Assembly (NCBI RefSeq): GCF_001412595.2
Contig: NZ_CP012640.2
Location: forward strand, 2,356,001 to 2,420,000
Direction of reading: 5' to 3'
DNA: 64,000 nt
From: Massilia sp. WG5
GTDB lineage: Bacteria > Pseudomonadota > Gammaproteobacteria > Burkholderiales > Burkholderiaceae_D
Position 1 is the first letter of the stretch. Every line of letters begins with the position of its first letter. The notes beneath the pieces were generated by a model. The model was not told where the DNA came from. It ran no database searches and saw only the letters and a list, made by a program, of their open reading frames with translations. Both the position numbers and the translations under genes were made by a program. Below, in pieces: positions 41,027 to 48,950 of this stretch.

Positions 41027-41697
41027 TGTCACCCGCATTGAAGCACTATACCCAGGACCTGGTGCTCGGCGAACTGTGGCAGCGCCCCGGCCTGGCGCCG
41101 CGCGACCGCAGCCTGGTCACCTTGTCCGTGCTGGTGTCGAAGAACCAGTCCCAGGACCTGCCCTTCTACCTGAACCGCGCGCTCGACAGCGGCGTCGAGC
41201 CGGGCGAGATCGCGGAGCTGATCACCCACCTGGCCTTCTATTCGGGCTGGGCCAATGCCAGCGCGGCCGACGCCGCGGCCAAGACCGTGTTCGCCGGACG
41301 GCAGATCGATCCCGCCACGCTGCCGCCGGCGGCACCGGCGCCGCTGCCGCTGGACGAACAGGCCGAGGCGGCGCGCGCGAAAAACGTCGACCAGAACTTC
41401 GGCGAGGTGGCGCCCGGCGTCGTCAAGTACACGACCGAGGCCCTGTTCCGCGACCTCTGGCAGCGCCCCGGCCTGGCGCCGCGCGACCGCAGTCTGGTCA
41501 CCGTCAGCGCCCTGGTGGCGAACGGCCAGGTCGCCCAGCTCACCTACCACCTCAAGCGCGCCATGGACAATGGCCTGACCGGGCAGCAGGCCTCCGAGGC
41601 GCTGACCCAGCTCGCCTTCTACGCAGGCTGGCCGAACGTGTTTTCGGCCATGCCGGTCTTCAAGGACGTTTTCGCACAACGCAGCAGAAAGGAATGA
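41023..41697 (+). CDS. Tandem carboxymuconolactone decarboxylase (CMD) domain protein
   Basis: A 224-residue protein with two CMD domains (residues ~8-90 and ~135-220), each with the sequence [17 protein letters not shown] / [17 protein letters not shown] followed by the helix containing HLAFYSGW or QLAFYAGW. The AhpD-type CxxC pair is absent (no cysteine at all), so this is not a peroxidase of that kind. It lies between the tautomerase and cupin genes, with overlaps at both ends (4 bases at its start; its stop lies beside the next start). Confidence 0.88.
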   Translation: MMSPALKHYTQDLVLGELWQRPGLAPRDRSLVTLSVLVSKNQSQDLPFYLNRALDSGVEPGEIAELITHLAFYSGWANASAADAAAKTVFAGRQIDPATLPPAAPAPLPLDEQAEAARAKNVDQNFGEVAPGVVKYTTEALFRDLWQRPGLAPRDRSLVTVSALVANGQVAQLTYHLKRAMDNGLTGQQASEALTQLAFYAGWPNVFSAMPVFKDVFAQRSRKE

Positions 41698-41699
41698 AC

Positions 41700-42119
41700 A
41701 TGCATCTCAAACCTGTGGGCTCGCAGCCCTCGATGAAAGGCCCCGAGGAATACTTCACGGGCACCGTGCGGATCGATCCGCTGAACAGCGCGCCGGCGCC
41801 CTCGCGCGTGTCCTGCGCGAGCGTGACGTTCGAGCCGGGCGCGCGCTCGGCCTGGCACACGCATCCGCTGGGCCAGACCCTGGTGGTCACGAGCGGCTGC
41901 GGCTGGACCCAGTGCGAGGGCGAGCCGATCGTCGAGATCCGCGCCGGCGACGTGGTCTGGTGCCCGCCCGGCCACAAGCACTGGCATGGCGCATCAAGGA
42001 CCACGTCGATGACGCACATCGCCATCCAGGAAGCGCTGGATGGCGTGAACGTGGTATGGCTGGAGAAGGTCAGCGACGAGCAGTACCTGGCCGGCCCGCC
42101 GCCACGATCGCCGCAATGA
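41700..42119 (+). CDS. Cupin domain protein
   Basis: A 139-residue single cupin from ATG 41700, with AAAGGA six bases upstream; an ATG at 41694 would add two residues. Metal-binding motifs are [14 protein letters not shown] (first cupin motif) and PPGHKHWHG (second). The closest well-described relatives are manganese cupins of the hydroxynitrile lyase/GraTol group, but the reaction here is unknown. Its last 50 bases overlap the end of the converging halogenase gene. Confidence 0.85.
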   Translation: MHLKPVGSQPSMKGPEEYFTGTVRIDPLNSAPAPSRVSCASVTFEPGARSAWHTHPLGQTLVVTSGCGWTQCEGEPIVEIRAGDVVWCPPGHKHWHGASRTTSMTHIAIQEALDGVNVVWLEKVSDEQYLAGPPPRSPQ

Positions 42120-43602
42120 AGTCCTTGTGCGCCGGCATCACGTCGACGCACTTGCCGATCACCTGCTCGATATTCCCGAGGAAGTCCTGCAGCTCCTTCT
42201 CGTCGAGCAGGCCGGCCAGCGGATGGTGACCCTGGGCGCGCACGCCCTGGCCGTGCAGCACCTGCTGCCAGCCGACTTCGGCGAACAGCTCGTTGTTCTC
42301 GCGGACCACCCGGCCGTGGCTCTTGTACAGCTCGAGCTTGCGGCGCAGGGTCTCCGGGATCTCCATCGTGCGGCAGTGGTCCCAGAACGGCGTGTCGTTC
42401 CGTTCGGTCGCGTGGTAGTGCAGGATGATGAAGTCGCGGATGCGCTCGACTTCGAAGTCGCACTGGGCGTTGAACTCGTCGATGTCGGCCTGGTTGAAAC
42501 CGGCATCCGGGAAGAAGCCCACCAGGCGCGACACGGTCGACTGGACCAGGTGGATCGAGGTCGACTCCAGCGGCTCCAGGAAGCCCGAGGACAGGCCGAT
42601 CGCGACCACGTTCTTGTTCCAGGTCTTCTTGCGCTTGCCGGCCGTGAAGCGCAGCATCTTCGGATCGGCCAGCGCCTTGCCGTCCAGGTTCCGCATCAGG
42701 ATGGCGGCGGCTTCGTCGTCGCTCATGAAGCGGCTCGCATACACGTGGCCGTTGCCGGTGCGGTGCTGCAGGCCGATCCGCCATTGCCACCCGGCCGGGC
42801 GCGCGCTCGCGCGCGTGTACGGCGGCAGATCGCCCGCCAGCTCGCAGGGCACGGCCCAGGCCCGGTCGCAGGGCAGCCAGTGGCTCCAGTCCTCGAAGCC
42901 GGTCTTCAGGGTCTGTTCGATCAGCAGCGCGCGGAAGCCCGAGCAATCGATGAACAGGTCGCCCGCGATCGTCTCGCCGTTTTCCATCACCACCGAGTCG
43001 ATGAAGCCATCGGCACGCTGGCGCACGTCGACCACCTTGCCCTCGGTGCGGACCACGCCATGGTGTTCGGCGTAGTTGCGCAGGTAGCGCGCGTACAGGC
43101 CGGCGTCCAGGTGGAAGGCGTAGGGGATGTCGGCCAGCGGCGAATTCGGCATGTCGGTGGACGGGCGCATGAACTTGCCGGCCTTGGCCGCCATGCGGTT
43201 GAGCGAATAGCGTTCCAGGTCCGGCGCCTTGCCCATCTGCCAGGCGCGCAGCCAGTACTGGAAGAACTCCAGTGTCCACAGCGGCTGGCCGAAGGTGCCG
43301 AAGCCGTGCATGTAGCGTTCGCCGAGCCGGCCCCAGTCCTCGAACTCGATGCCGAGCTTGAAGGTGGCGCGGGTCTCGCGCATGAATTCGTCCTCGTTGA
43401 TGCCGAGGGCGGTATTGAACAGGCGGATCATCGGGATCGTCGATTCGCCGACGCCGACGGTCGATATCTCGTCCGATTCGATCAGGCGGATCGCGTAGCG
43501 GTTCTGCAGGAGGCGCGAGAGCGAGGCTGCGGTCATCCAGCCGGCGGTGCCGCCGCCGACGATCACGATGTTCTTGAGTGGGGTAAGTGTCTCGTTTTTC
43601 AT
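42070..43602 (-). CDS. Flavin-dependent tryptophan-halogenase-family protein
   Basis: A 510-residue protein with FAD motif [16 protein letters not shown] (residues 13-28), catalytic Lys82 in [10 protein letters not shown] (Lys79 of PrnA) and Glu346 in FLEPLES. The halogenase signature WxWxIP reads Trp272-Gln-Trp-Arg-Ile-Gly277, so the proline is replaced by glycine. Such genes beside TonB receptors are typical of carbohydrate loci in Xanthomonas, Caulobacter and Sphingomonas, where some members halogenate indoles in vitro but the cellular role is unclear. It is on the same strand as the TonB receptor, with a terminator-like hairpin between them. Confidence 0.9.
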   Translation of the reverse strand: MKNETLTPLKNIVIVGGGTAGWMTAASLSRLLQNRYAIRLIESDEISTVGVGESTIPMIRLFNTALGINEDEFMRETRATFKLGIEFEDWGRLGERYMHGFGTFGQPLWTLEFFQYWLRAWQMGKAPDLERYSLNRMAAKAGKFMRPSTDMPNSPLADIPYAFHLDAGLYARYLRNYAEHHGVVRTEGKVVDVRQRADGFIDSVVMENGETIAGDLFIDCSGFRALLIEQTLKTGFEDWSHWLPCDRAWAVPCELAGDLPPYTRASARPAGWQWRIGLQHRTGNGHVYASRFMSDDEAAAILMRNLDGKALADPKMLRFTAGKRKKTWNKNVVAIGLSSGFLEPLESTSIHLVQSTVSRLVGFFPDAGFNQADIDEFNAQCDFEVERIRDFIILHYHATERNDTPFWDHCRTMEIPETLRRKLELYKSHGRVVRENNELFAEVGWQQVLHGQGVRAQGHHPLAGLLDEKELQDFLGNIEQVIGKCVDVMPAHKDFIAAIVAAGRPGTARR

Positions 43603-43621
43603 TGTGTTAGCAGCATATGTA

Positions 43622-43660
43622 AAAAGCCTCCTGCGCGGTAGTACCGGGCAAGAGGCTTTT
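43622..43660 (-). terminator. Terminator or attenuator between TonB receptor and halogenase
   Basis: AAAAGCCTC and GAGGCTTTT form a 9-bp stem with a 21-base loop. On the minus strand the stem runs into TTTTT. It sits 31 bases after the receptor stop and 19 bases before the halogenase start. It probably reduces read-through, giving much receptor and little halogenase. Confidence 0.75.
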
Positions 43661-43691
43661 GTTTAACTGTCGGCTTGCGCCAACACCTGAA

Positions 43692-46457
43692 TTACATCTT
43701 GTAGTTCAGGCCGAACAGCACGGTGCGGCCGTAGCGGGTGTCTTCGATGACGTTATCCTTGGTCTTGCGATAACGCTTGAAGTGCGCGTCGTTGACGTTG
43801 TTCATCTCCACCAGGAAGGACAGGCCTTTCATCGGGCCGGTCTGGATCTCGTAGCCGAACTGCAGGTCGAGAACCTTGTCGCCGTTGATGTAGGTGAGTT
43901 CGCGGTCGCCGGTGTTGGTGGCGACTTCACCGATGAAGTCCGAACGATAACGCTCTGCGGCACGGGCCGAGAAGCCTGCCTTCTCGTAGTACAGGGTCAG
44001 GCTGGCGACGCGGCGCGACAGGCCCGGCAGGCCCATGGTGCCCGAACCGCCTTCGGCCGTGTCAGGCAGGTTGACTGCGCTGCTGTTCTGCGAGGCGTTG
44101 GCCACCACGCCGAAACCGTCCAGGTAACGGCTGAACACGTTCAGCGGCATCGACGCTGCCAGTTCCACGCCCTTGATGTTGCCGCCATTGCCGTTCACCG
44201 GCGAGGAGAACAGGCCGATGTTGGTCGGCGCCTTGACGGTGGTCGGCTGCAGGTACGGCGTGTAGTCGATCGTGCGGCTGGTGGTCACGATGTAAGTGTC
44301 CAGCTTCTTGTAGAACACCGCGGCGCTCACGTAGGCCTTGCTGTCCCAGTACTTCTCGTACGACAGGTCGATGCCCTTGGCGCGGAACGGATCCAGTTTC
44401 GGGTTGCCGCCGCTGCCGTTGTAGATGCCGCGGGTCGCGTCGTAGCCGAAGTTGCCGCTGGCGCGCATGTCGTTCAGGGTCGGACGGGCCATGATCTTCG
44501 ACAGCGAGAAGCGCAGTGCCTGCTGGTTGCCCAGGTCGCCGATCAGGTTCAGGCTCGGCAGGAAGTCGTTGTAGCTGGTGCCTGCGGAGACCGGCGAGGT
44601 CGGACGGGTCGCGTCGCTGGTGCCGCCGGCGGTGTCCACCGAGTAGGCGGTCGAATCCTGCTTGGTGTGAACCATCTGCAGGCCCAGGGCGCCGCGCAGC
44701 GGCATGCTGCCGAGTTGCGAATCGATGCCCAGCTTGGCGAAGGCGGTCGTGACCTTTTCATTCACGATCCAGTCCTTGTTCGTGATGTCCGGGTGCATCT
44801 TCTGCTTCAGGTCGTACAGCGCGTTCAGGTTCGCGACCGGATCGAAGGTGATCACGTTGATGCCGGTGCCGGCGGCCATGCCCGAACCGCTGCCGGCCGG
44901 GTAAGCCTCGGTGGCGAACGGGCTGCTGCTGCCCTTCACCGACAGCAGGTCTTCGGTGTACTCGCGGGTCTTCGAACGGTTCGAGACGTTCACGCCGGCG
45001 GTCAGCTTGCTGAAGAACATGCCTTCCGGCAGGTCACGCGTTGCGTCCAGGCGGATCGCGTCGATCTTGTCGTAGACGTGCGGGAACTTGACGTAGCCAG
45101 CCTGGATGTCGGCGCCGCCCCAGCCCTGCGGGTCGGTCAGCTTGACGACGTTCGGGTCGGCGTAGTTCAGGCCCGGCACGAAGTTCTCGCTGCCGGCGGT
45201 GAACTTGACGGTGTCGAGGGTGGTCGAGCTGCCGTAGGTTTCGATGTTGGTGCCGGTACGCTCGGCCGAGTTGTACGACAGGTCCAGGTTGGCGGTCCAG
45301 TCCTGGGTCACGCGCAGCTTGTTGTTCCAGCCGATCGACTTGGTGGTGTCGCTCCACGACACGGCGTCGTTACGCAGCACGGCGCGCACGTTGTTGAAGG
45401 CGCCCGAGGTGACGTTGTTGCCCGACAGGACAGGGTTGATCAGCTGGCCCGGCTGGTCGTAGGCATTGTTGGTGCCGTCGTTCAGCGGCATCTGGATGCC
45501 ACGGGTGCGGTTGTTGCGGTCGTACTTCGTGTACAGCAGGTCGACGGTCGAGGTGAAGTCCTTGCTCGGACGGTACTGGATCACGCCCATCAGGCCGTTG
45601 CGCGACTGCGAATAGCCGTCGGTCCAGGCGTTGAAGCCGTTGTACGGGACGTTGACGTCCTGGCCATTGTACTTGGCGGTGCCGTTGCCCCAGGATTCGA
45701 AGCGGGTGGTGTCGCCGCTCTTGCCCTGCAGGCGGGCGAAGCCGAAGGCCACGCCGATCTGGCGGTTCGCGAACTGGTCGATGTACGAGAAGGTGAAGCG
45801 GTTGCCGTGGCCCTTGTCGTTATCCATGCCCAGGCCGGTCTTTTCGCGGCGGTAGTTCACGGCCATGGTGCGCTTGGCGAAGTCCAGCGGACGCACGGTC
45901 TGCAGGTCGACGGTGCCCGACAGGCCCTGGCCGACCAGGGCGCCGTCCGGGGTCTTGTAGATCACCACGCCCGACAGCAGCTCGGACGGGTACTGGTCGA
46001 ATTCGACGCCGCGCGAGTCGCCGGTCGAGACTTGCTCGCGGCCGTTCAGCAGGCCGGTCGAGAAGTCCGGCGACATGCCGCGGATCGAGATCACGGCCGC
46101 CTGGCCGTTGGTGCGCTGGGCGGTCACGCCCGGCAGACGGGCGATCGATTCGGCGATCGACTGGTCCGGCAGCTTGCCGATGTCTTCGGCCGAAATCGCC
46201 TCGACGATGGAGTCGTTGTTCTTCTTGACGGAGATGGCCGCCTCGATACCGCGGCGGATGCCGGTCACCTGGACGGTCTGGATGCTGGAATTGCTTGCGC
46301 CGGTCGCCGCGGCGTCCTGGCCGCTGGTCGTTTCTTGCGCGAGCGCGGCGTGGCTGGCCAGCGCCATGAAAACGGCGCAGCCGGCTGCAACCGGGCTGAG
46401 CTTGAATGCGATGCTGCCCGGCACAGTGCGCGCCGCGCGCTTATTGATCAGGTTCAT
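43692..46457 (-). CDS. TonB-dependent receptor for maltodextrin
   Basis: A 921-residue outer-membrane receptor: signal peptide (ending near ALA-QET), plug domain (~45-165; VQVTGIRRGIEAAISVKK, AEDIGKLPDQSIAESIARLPGV, RGMSPDFSTGLLNGR) and a 22-strand barrel ending in FGLNYKM. It belongs to the large TonB receptor group of Caulobacter and Xanthomonas (TIGR01782-like), whose best-known member takes up maltodextrins. Strong GAGGGGA before ATG 46457 excludes a longer form from 46520. Context (divergent GH13 amylase, HexR-like sites in the shared 527-base gap) supports a starch-derived substrate. Confidence 0.93.
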   Translation of the reverse strand: MNLINKRAARTVPGSIAFKLSPVAAGCAVFMALASHAALAQETTSGQDAAATGASNSSIQTVQVTGIRRGIEAAISVKKNNDSIVEAISAEDIGKLPDQSIAESIARLPGVTAQRTNGQAAVISIRGMSPDFSTGLLNGREQVSTGDSRGVEFDQYPSELLSGVVIYKTPDGALVGQGLSGTVDLQTVRPLDFAKRTMAVNYRREKTGLGMDNDKGHGNRFTFSYIDQFANRQIGVAFGFARLQGKSGDTTRFESWGNGTAKYNGQDVNVPYNGFNAWTDGYSQSRNGLMGVIQYRPSKDFTSTVDLLYTKYDRNNRTRGIQMPLNDGTNNAYDQPGQLINPVLSGNNVTSGAFNNVRAVLRNDAVSWSDTTKSIGWNNKLRVTQDWTANLDLSYNSAERTGTNIETYGSSTTLDTVKFTAGSENFVPGLNYADPNVVKLTDPQGWGGADIQAGYVKFPHVYDKIDAIRLDATRDLPEGMFFSKLTAGVNVSNRSKTREYTEDLLSVKGSSSPFATEAYPAGSGSGMAAGTGINVITFDPVANLNALYDLKQKMHPDITNKDWIVNEKVTTAFAKLGIDSQLGSMPLRGALGLQMVHTKQDSTAYSVDTAGGTSDATRPTSPVSAGTSYNDFLPSLNLIGDLGNQQALRFSLSKIMARPTLNDMRASGNFGYDATRGIYNGSGGNPKLDPFRAKGIDLSYEKYWDSKAYVSAAVFYKKLDTYIVTTSRTIDYTPYLQPTTVKAPTNIGLFSSPVNGNGGNIKGVELAASMPLNVFSRYLDGFGVVANASQNSSAVNLPDTAEGGSGTMGLPGLSRRVASLTLYYEKAGFSARAAERYRSDFIGEVATNTGDRELTYINGDKVLDLQFGYEIQTGPMKGLSFLVEMNNVNDAHFKRYRKTKDNVIEDTRYGRTVLFGLNYKM

Positions 46458-46662
46458 GTGTCCCCTCAAATCGTTCATATCTATGTTTTTTCCCGAAAAC
46501 ACTAGCCGGAGAGCCATCACTACGGGAGCCAGAAGAAAAACGTTCTTAGACGTTCTGTCAAGGATTCTGTACTAAAACTAGATGCACTGTCAACGGAACT
46601 TGCCTCTGACTACGCCAATGTGGATTTTTTATGTGCTTTTCTTAGAGTGAAGCCGAATATCG

Positions 46663-46679
46663 TTGTATGCGAGCTACAA
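46663..46679. promoter_or_regulatory. Degenerate HexR-like palindrome
   Basis: TTGTATGCGAGCTACAA keeps the outer arms TTGTA/TACAA at the same spacing as the site 34 bases to the right, but its inner bases differ. It may be a weaker second binding site. Confidence 0.4.
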
Positions 46680-46696
46680 AGTCGATATACAGACAA

Positions 46697-46711
46697 TGTA
46701 GTCGTACTACA
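46697..46711. promoter_or_regulatory. HexR-like site, perfect TGTAGT-N3-ACTACA
   Basis: TGTAGTCGTACTACA is a perfect inverted repeat, about 240 bases upstream of the TonB receptor start and 274 bases upstream of the amylase. This is the best match of the four sites in the window. Confidence 0.75.
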
Positions 46712-46745
46712 AACCGCTTACTTTGCACCAACATGGCTTGCTTTT

Positions 46746-46760
46746 GCACCAGCTTGGTGC
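46746..46760. promoter_or_regulatory. Second palindrome type, GCACCA-N3-TGGTGC
   Basis: GCACCA-GCT-TGGTGC is an inverted repeat; its left arm (TTTGCACCA) is repeated directly 20 bases earlier (46722-46730). It could bind a second regulator, for example of the LacI family, which often control maltodextrin receptors. No such gene lies in the window. Confidence 0.45.
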
Positions 46761-46953
46761 GAATTTTCGTAGTAGATTTTCAACCTAGATCAAGGAATAC
46801 GTTCGAAAGGATGTAATTACTCTATTGAAATGCTGTAGCAAAACTAGCGATTCAACGGAGTACTGTCGTTGATGCCATATCTGCGCTGGTGTATTCTCTA
46901 GGAAACAATGCAAAGGCGGCATATTTTTCAAGACACTTCTGTCCGCCAGCCTA

Positions 46954-46968
46954 TGTAGTTGCACTACT
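46954..46968. promoter_or_regulatory. HexR-like site at the amylase start
   Basis: TGTAGTTGCACTACT matches the palindrome at 14 of 15 positions. It ends 3 bases before the ribosome binding site (GGAG, 46972-46975) of the amylase at 46985, so a bound protein would block transcription elongation or the promoter directly. Confidence 0.7.
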
Positions 46969-46984
46969 TATGGAGACACTTCGC

Positions 46985-48871
46985 ATGCCCGGCAGCTTCC
47001 GCCACACCCTTTCCAGCATCCTCATCGGCACCGCCCTCCTCGCCACCGGCGCAGCTTGCCCGGCTGCCCCCGCCCAGGCCTCCGCCATCGACCACGTCGA
47101 TCCGCCGTTCTGGTGGGCCGGCATGCACGACAAGCGGCTGCAGCTGATGGTGCACGGTCCCGGCATCGCCGATCTCGAGCCGGCGCTGGCCTATCCCGGC
47201 GTGCGCATCGCCCAGGTGACGCGGGTCGCCAACCGCAACTACCTGTTCATCGACCTGGTCGTCGACGAGCAGGCGGCGCCGGGCAGCTTCCGGATCGACT
47301 TCAGCGGCAAGGGCGAAGCGCAGGGACGCAGCGCCAGCTACGCCTACCGCCTGCTGGCGCGCGAGCCGGGGTCGAGCCAGCGCCAGGGTTTCGACACCAA
47401 GGATGCGATATACCAGGTCATGCCGGACCGCTTCGCCAACGGCGACCCGCGTAACGACAGCGTCGCCGGCCTGGCCGACAAGCTGGACCGCAAGCTCGGC
47501 CACGGCCGCCACGGCGGCGACATCCAGGGCATGATCGAGCACCTCGACTACATCGCCGGCATGGGCTTCACCCAGCTGTGGCCGACGCCGCTGGTGGAGA
47601 ACGACATGCCGGCTGCTTCCTACCACGGCTACGCCGCCACCGATCACTACAGGATCGACCCGCGCTACGGCAGCAACGAGGATTACCTGCGCCTGTCGAA
47701 AGAGGCGCGCAAGCATGGCATCGGCCTGATCCAGGACGTGGTGCTCTCGCACATCGGCAAGAACCACTGGTGGATGAAGGACCTGCCGACGCCGGACTGG
47801 CTCAACCATCCCGGCACGTTCGTGGGAACGAAGCACCACCGCACCGCCGTGCAGGACCCCTACGCCTCCAAGGAAGACGCCAGCAACTTCACCACCGGCT
47901 GGTTCAGCCCGGGCATGCCGGACATGAACCAGACCAATCCGCTGGTCGCCAATTACCTCATCCAGAACAATATCTGGTGGATCGAGTACGCGGGCCTGAG
48001 CGGGCTGCGGATCGACACCTTCGGCTACTCCGACGGCGCCTTCCTGAGCGAGTACACGAAACGCCTGATGGACGAGTACCCGCACCTGAACATGGTGGGC
48101 GAGGAATGGAGCAAGCTGCCGGCCGTGGTCTCGCACTGGCAGCGCGGCAAGGTCAACTTCAACGGCTACGTCAGCTCGATGCCCAGCATGATGGATTTCC
48201 CGCTGACCGAGGCGATGCGCACCGCGCTGGCCGACCGCAAGGGCCAGAACATCTTCACCGACGTCTACGAGACCCTGTCGCAGGATTACCTGTATCCGGA
48301 CCCGAGCCGCCTGGTGCTGTTCGAGGCCAACCACGACATGTCGCGCATCTTCAGCGAAGTGCATGAAGACTACGACCGCTACAAGATGGACATCGCCTTC
48401 GTGATGACGATGCCGCGCATCCCGCAGTTCTATACCGGCGACGAACTCCTGATGACCAGCGCTACCGGCGAGCGCGACGACAACAGCTACCGCCGCGACT
48501 TCCCGGGCGGCTGGGCCGGCGACAAGGTCAATGCCTTCACCGGCGCCGGCCTCAGCGCGCGCCAGCGCGAGGCCCAGGACTTCGTGAAGAAGCTGGTCAA
48601 CTGGCGCAAGAACAGCCCCGTCATCCACCACGGCAAGCTGATGCACTACGGGCCCGAGGACAACACCTATGTCTACTTCCGCTACGACGACAAGAACAAG
48701 GTGATGGTGGCCTTCAACGCGAACGACAAGGAAACCGTGCTGGATGCGGCGCGCTTCCACGAGATGCTGTCGGGAGTGACGTCCGGGCGCGATGTGCTGA
48801 CCGGCAAAGTCTACGATTTGAAGGACCAGATCCGGCTGCCGGCAAAGTCGACGCTGATTCTGGAAATCTGA
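46985..48871 (+). CDS. Exported GH13 neopullulanase/cyclomaltodextrinase-like amylase (SusA type)
   Basis: A 628-residue enzyme with a signal peptide (cleavage near AQASA-IDH). An N-terminal immunoglobulin-like cyclomaltodextrinase domain (~38-130) precedes the GH13 barrel: VVLSHIGKNHWW, GLRIDTFGYSD with nucleophile Asp344, VGEEW with acid/base Glu373, and FEANHDMSR with the transition-state Asp. A small beta C-domain ends it. Related enzymes cleave cyclodextrins, pullulan and maltodextrins in the periplasm (SusA of Bacteroides). I chose ATG 46985, with GGAG nine bases upstream, over ATG 46970. It is divergent from the TonB receptor and followed by a six-hairpin glycosidase and an esterase. 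Confidence 0.92.
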   Translation: MPGSFRHTLSSILIGTALLATGAACPAAPAQASAIDHVDPPFWWAGMHDKRLQLMVHGPGIADLEPALAYPGVRIAQVTRVANRNYLFIDLVVDEQAAPGSFRIDFSGKGEAQGRSASYAYRLLAREPGSSQRQGFDTKDAIYQVMPDRFANGDPRNDSVAGLADKLDRKLGHGRHGGDIQGMIEHLDYIAGMGFTQLWPTPLVENDMPAASYHGYAATDHYRIDPRYGSNEDYLRLSKEARKHGIGLIQDVVLSHIGKNHWWMKDLPTPDWLNHPGTFVGTKHHRTAVQDPYASKEDASNFTTGWFSPGMPDMNQTNPLVANYLIQNNIWWIEYAGLSGLRIDTFGYSDGAFLSEYTKRLMDEYPHLNMVGEEWSKLPAVVSHWQRGKVNFNGYVSSMPSMMDFPLTEAMRTALADRKGQNIFTDVYETLSQDYLYPDPSRLVLFEANHDMSRIFSEVHEDYDRYKMDIAFVMTMPRIPQFYTGDELLMTSATGERDDNSYRRDFPGGWAGDKVNAFTGAGLSARQREAQDFVKKLVNWRKNSPVIHHGKLMHYGPEDNTYVYFRYDDKNKVMVAFNANDKETVLDAARFHEMLSGVTSGRDVLTGKVYDLKDQIRLPAKSTLILEI

Positions 48872-48875
48872 CGCA

Positions 48876-48947
48876 GGGTGGGCACCATGTGCCCACGCGA
48901 ACGCCAACATTACGCAAACGTCACGCGTGGGCACGGGTGCCCACCCT
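48876..48947. repeat. Inverted pair of GTGGGCAC hairpins
   Basis: Hairpin 1 is GTGGGCAC-CAT-GTGCCCAC (48878-48896); hairpin 2 is GTGGGCAC-GG-GTGCCCAC (48927-48944). Together with their flanks (AGGGTGGGCAC ... GTGCCCACCCT) they form one large inverted repeat of about 72 bases with a 28-base centre. It fills the gap between the amylase stop and the next start codon. The layout is that of a paired REP element or a very small mobile element. Confidence 0.75.
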
Positions 48948-48950
48948 ACT

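Larger units (their letters stand above)
46458..46984. promoter_or_regulatory. 527-base divergent control region of TonB receptor and amylase
   Basis: No gene is visible here. The stretch is AT-rich compared with its neighbours and carries several inverted repeats, listed separately (46663, 46697, 46746, 46954). Two promoters must start here in opposite directions. Confidence 0.7.

Noticed and set aside
43636..43650. GTAGT in the loop of the receptor/halogenase hairpin as another HexR-like site
   Set aside because: The second half-site is missing (GTAGTACCGG); it is only the hairpin loop.
43659..46505. 948-codon frame antisense to the TonB receptor
   Set aside because: Low-complexity Val/Gly/Arg/His composition and no motifs; the minus-strand receptor is complete.
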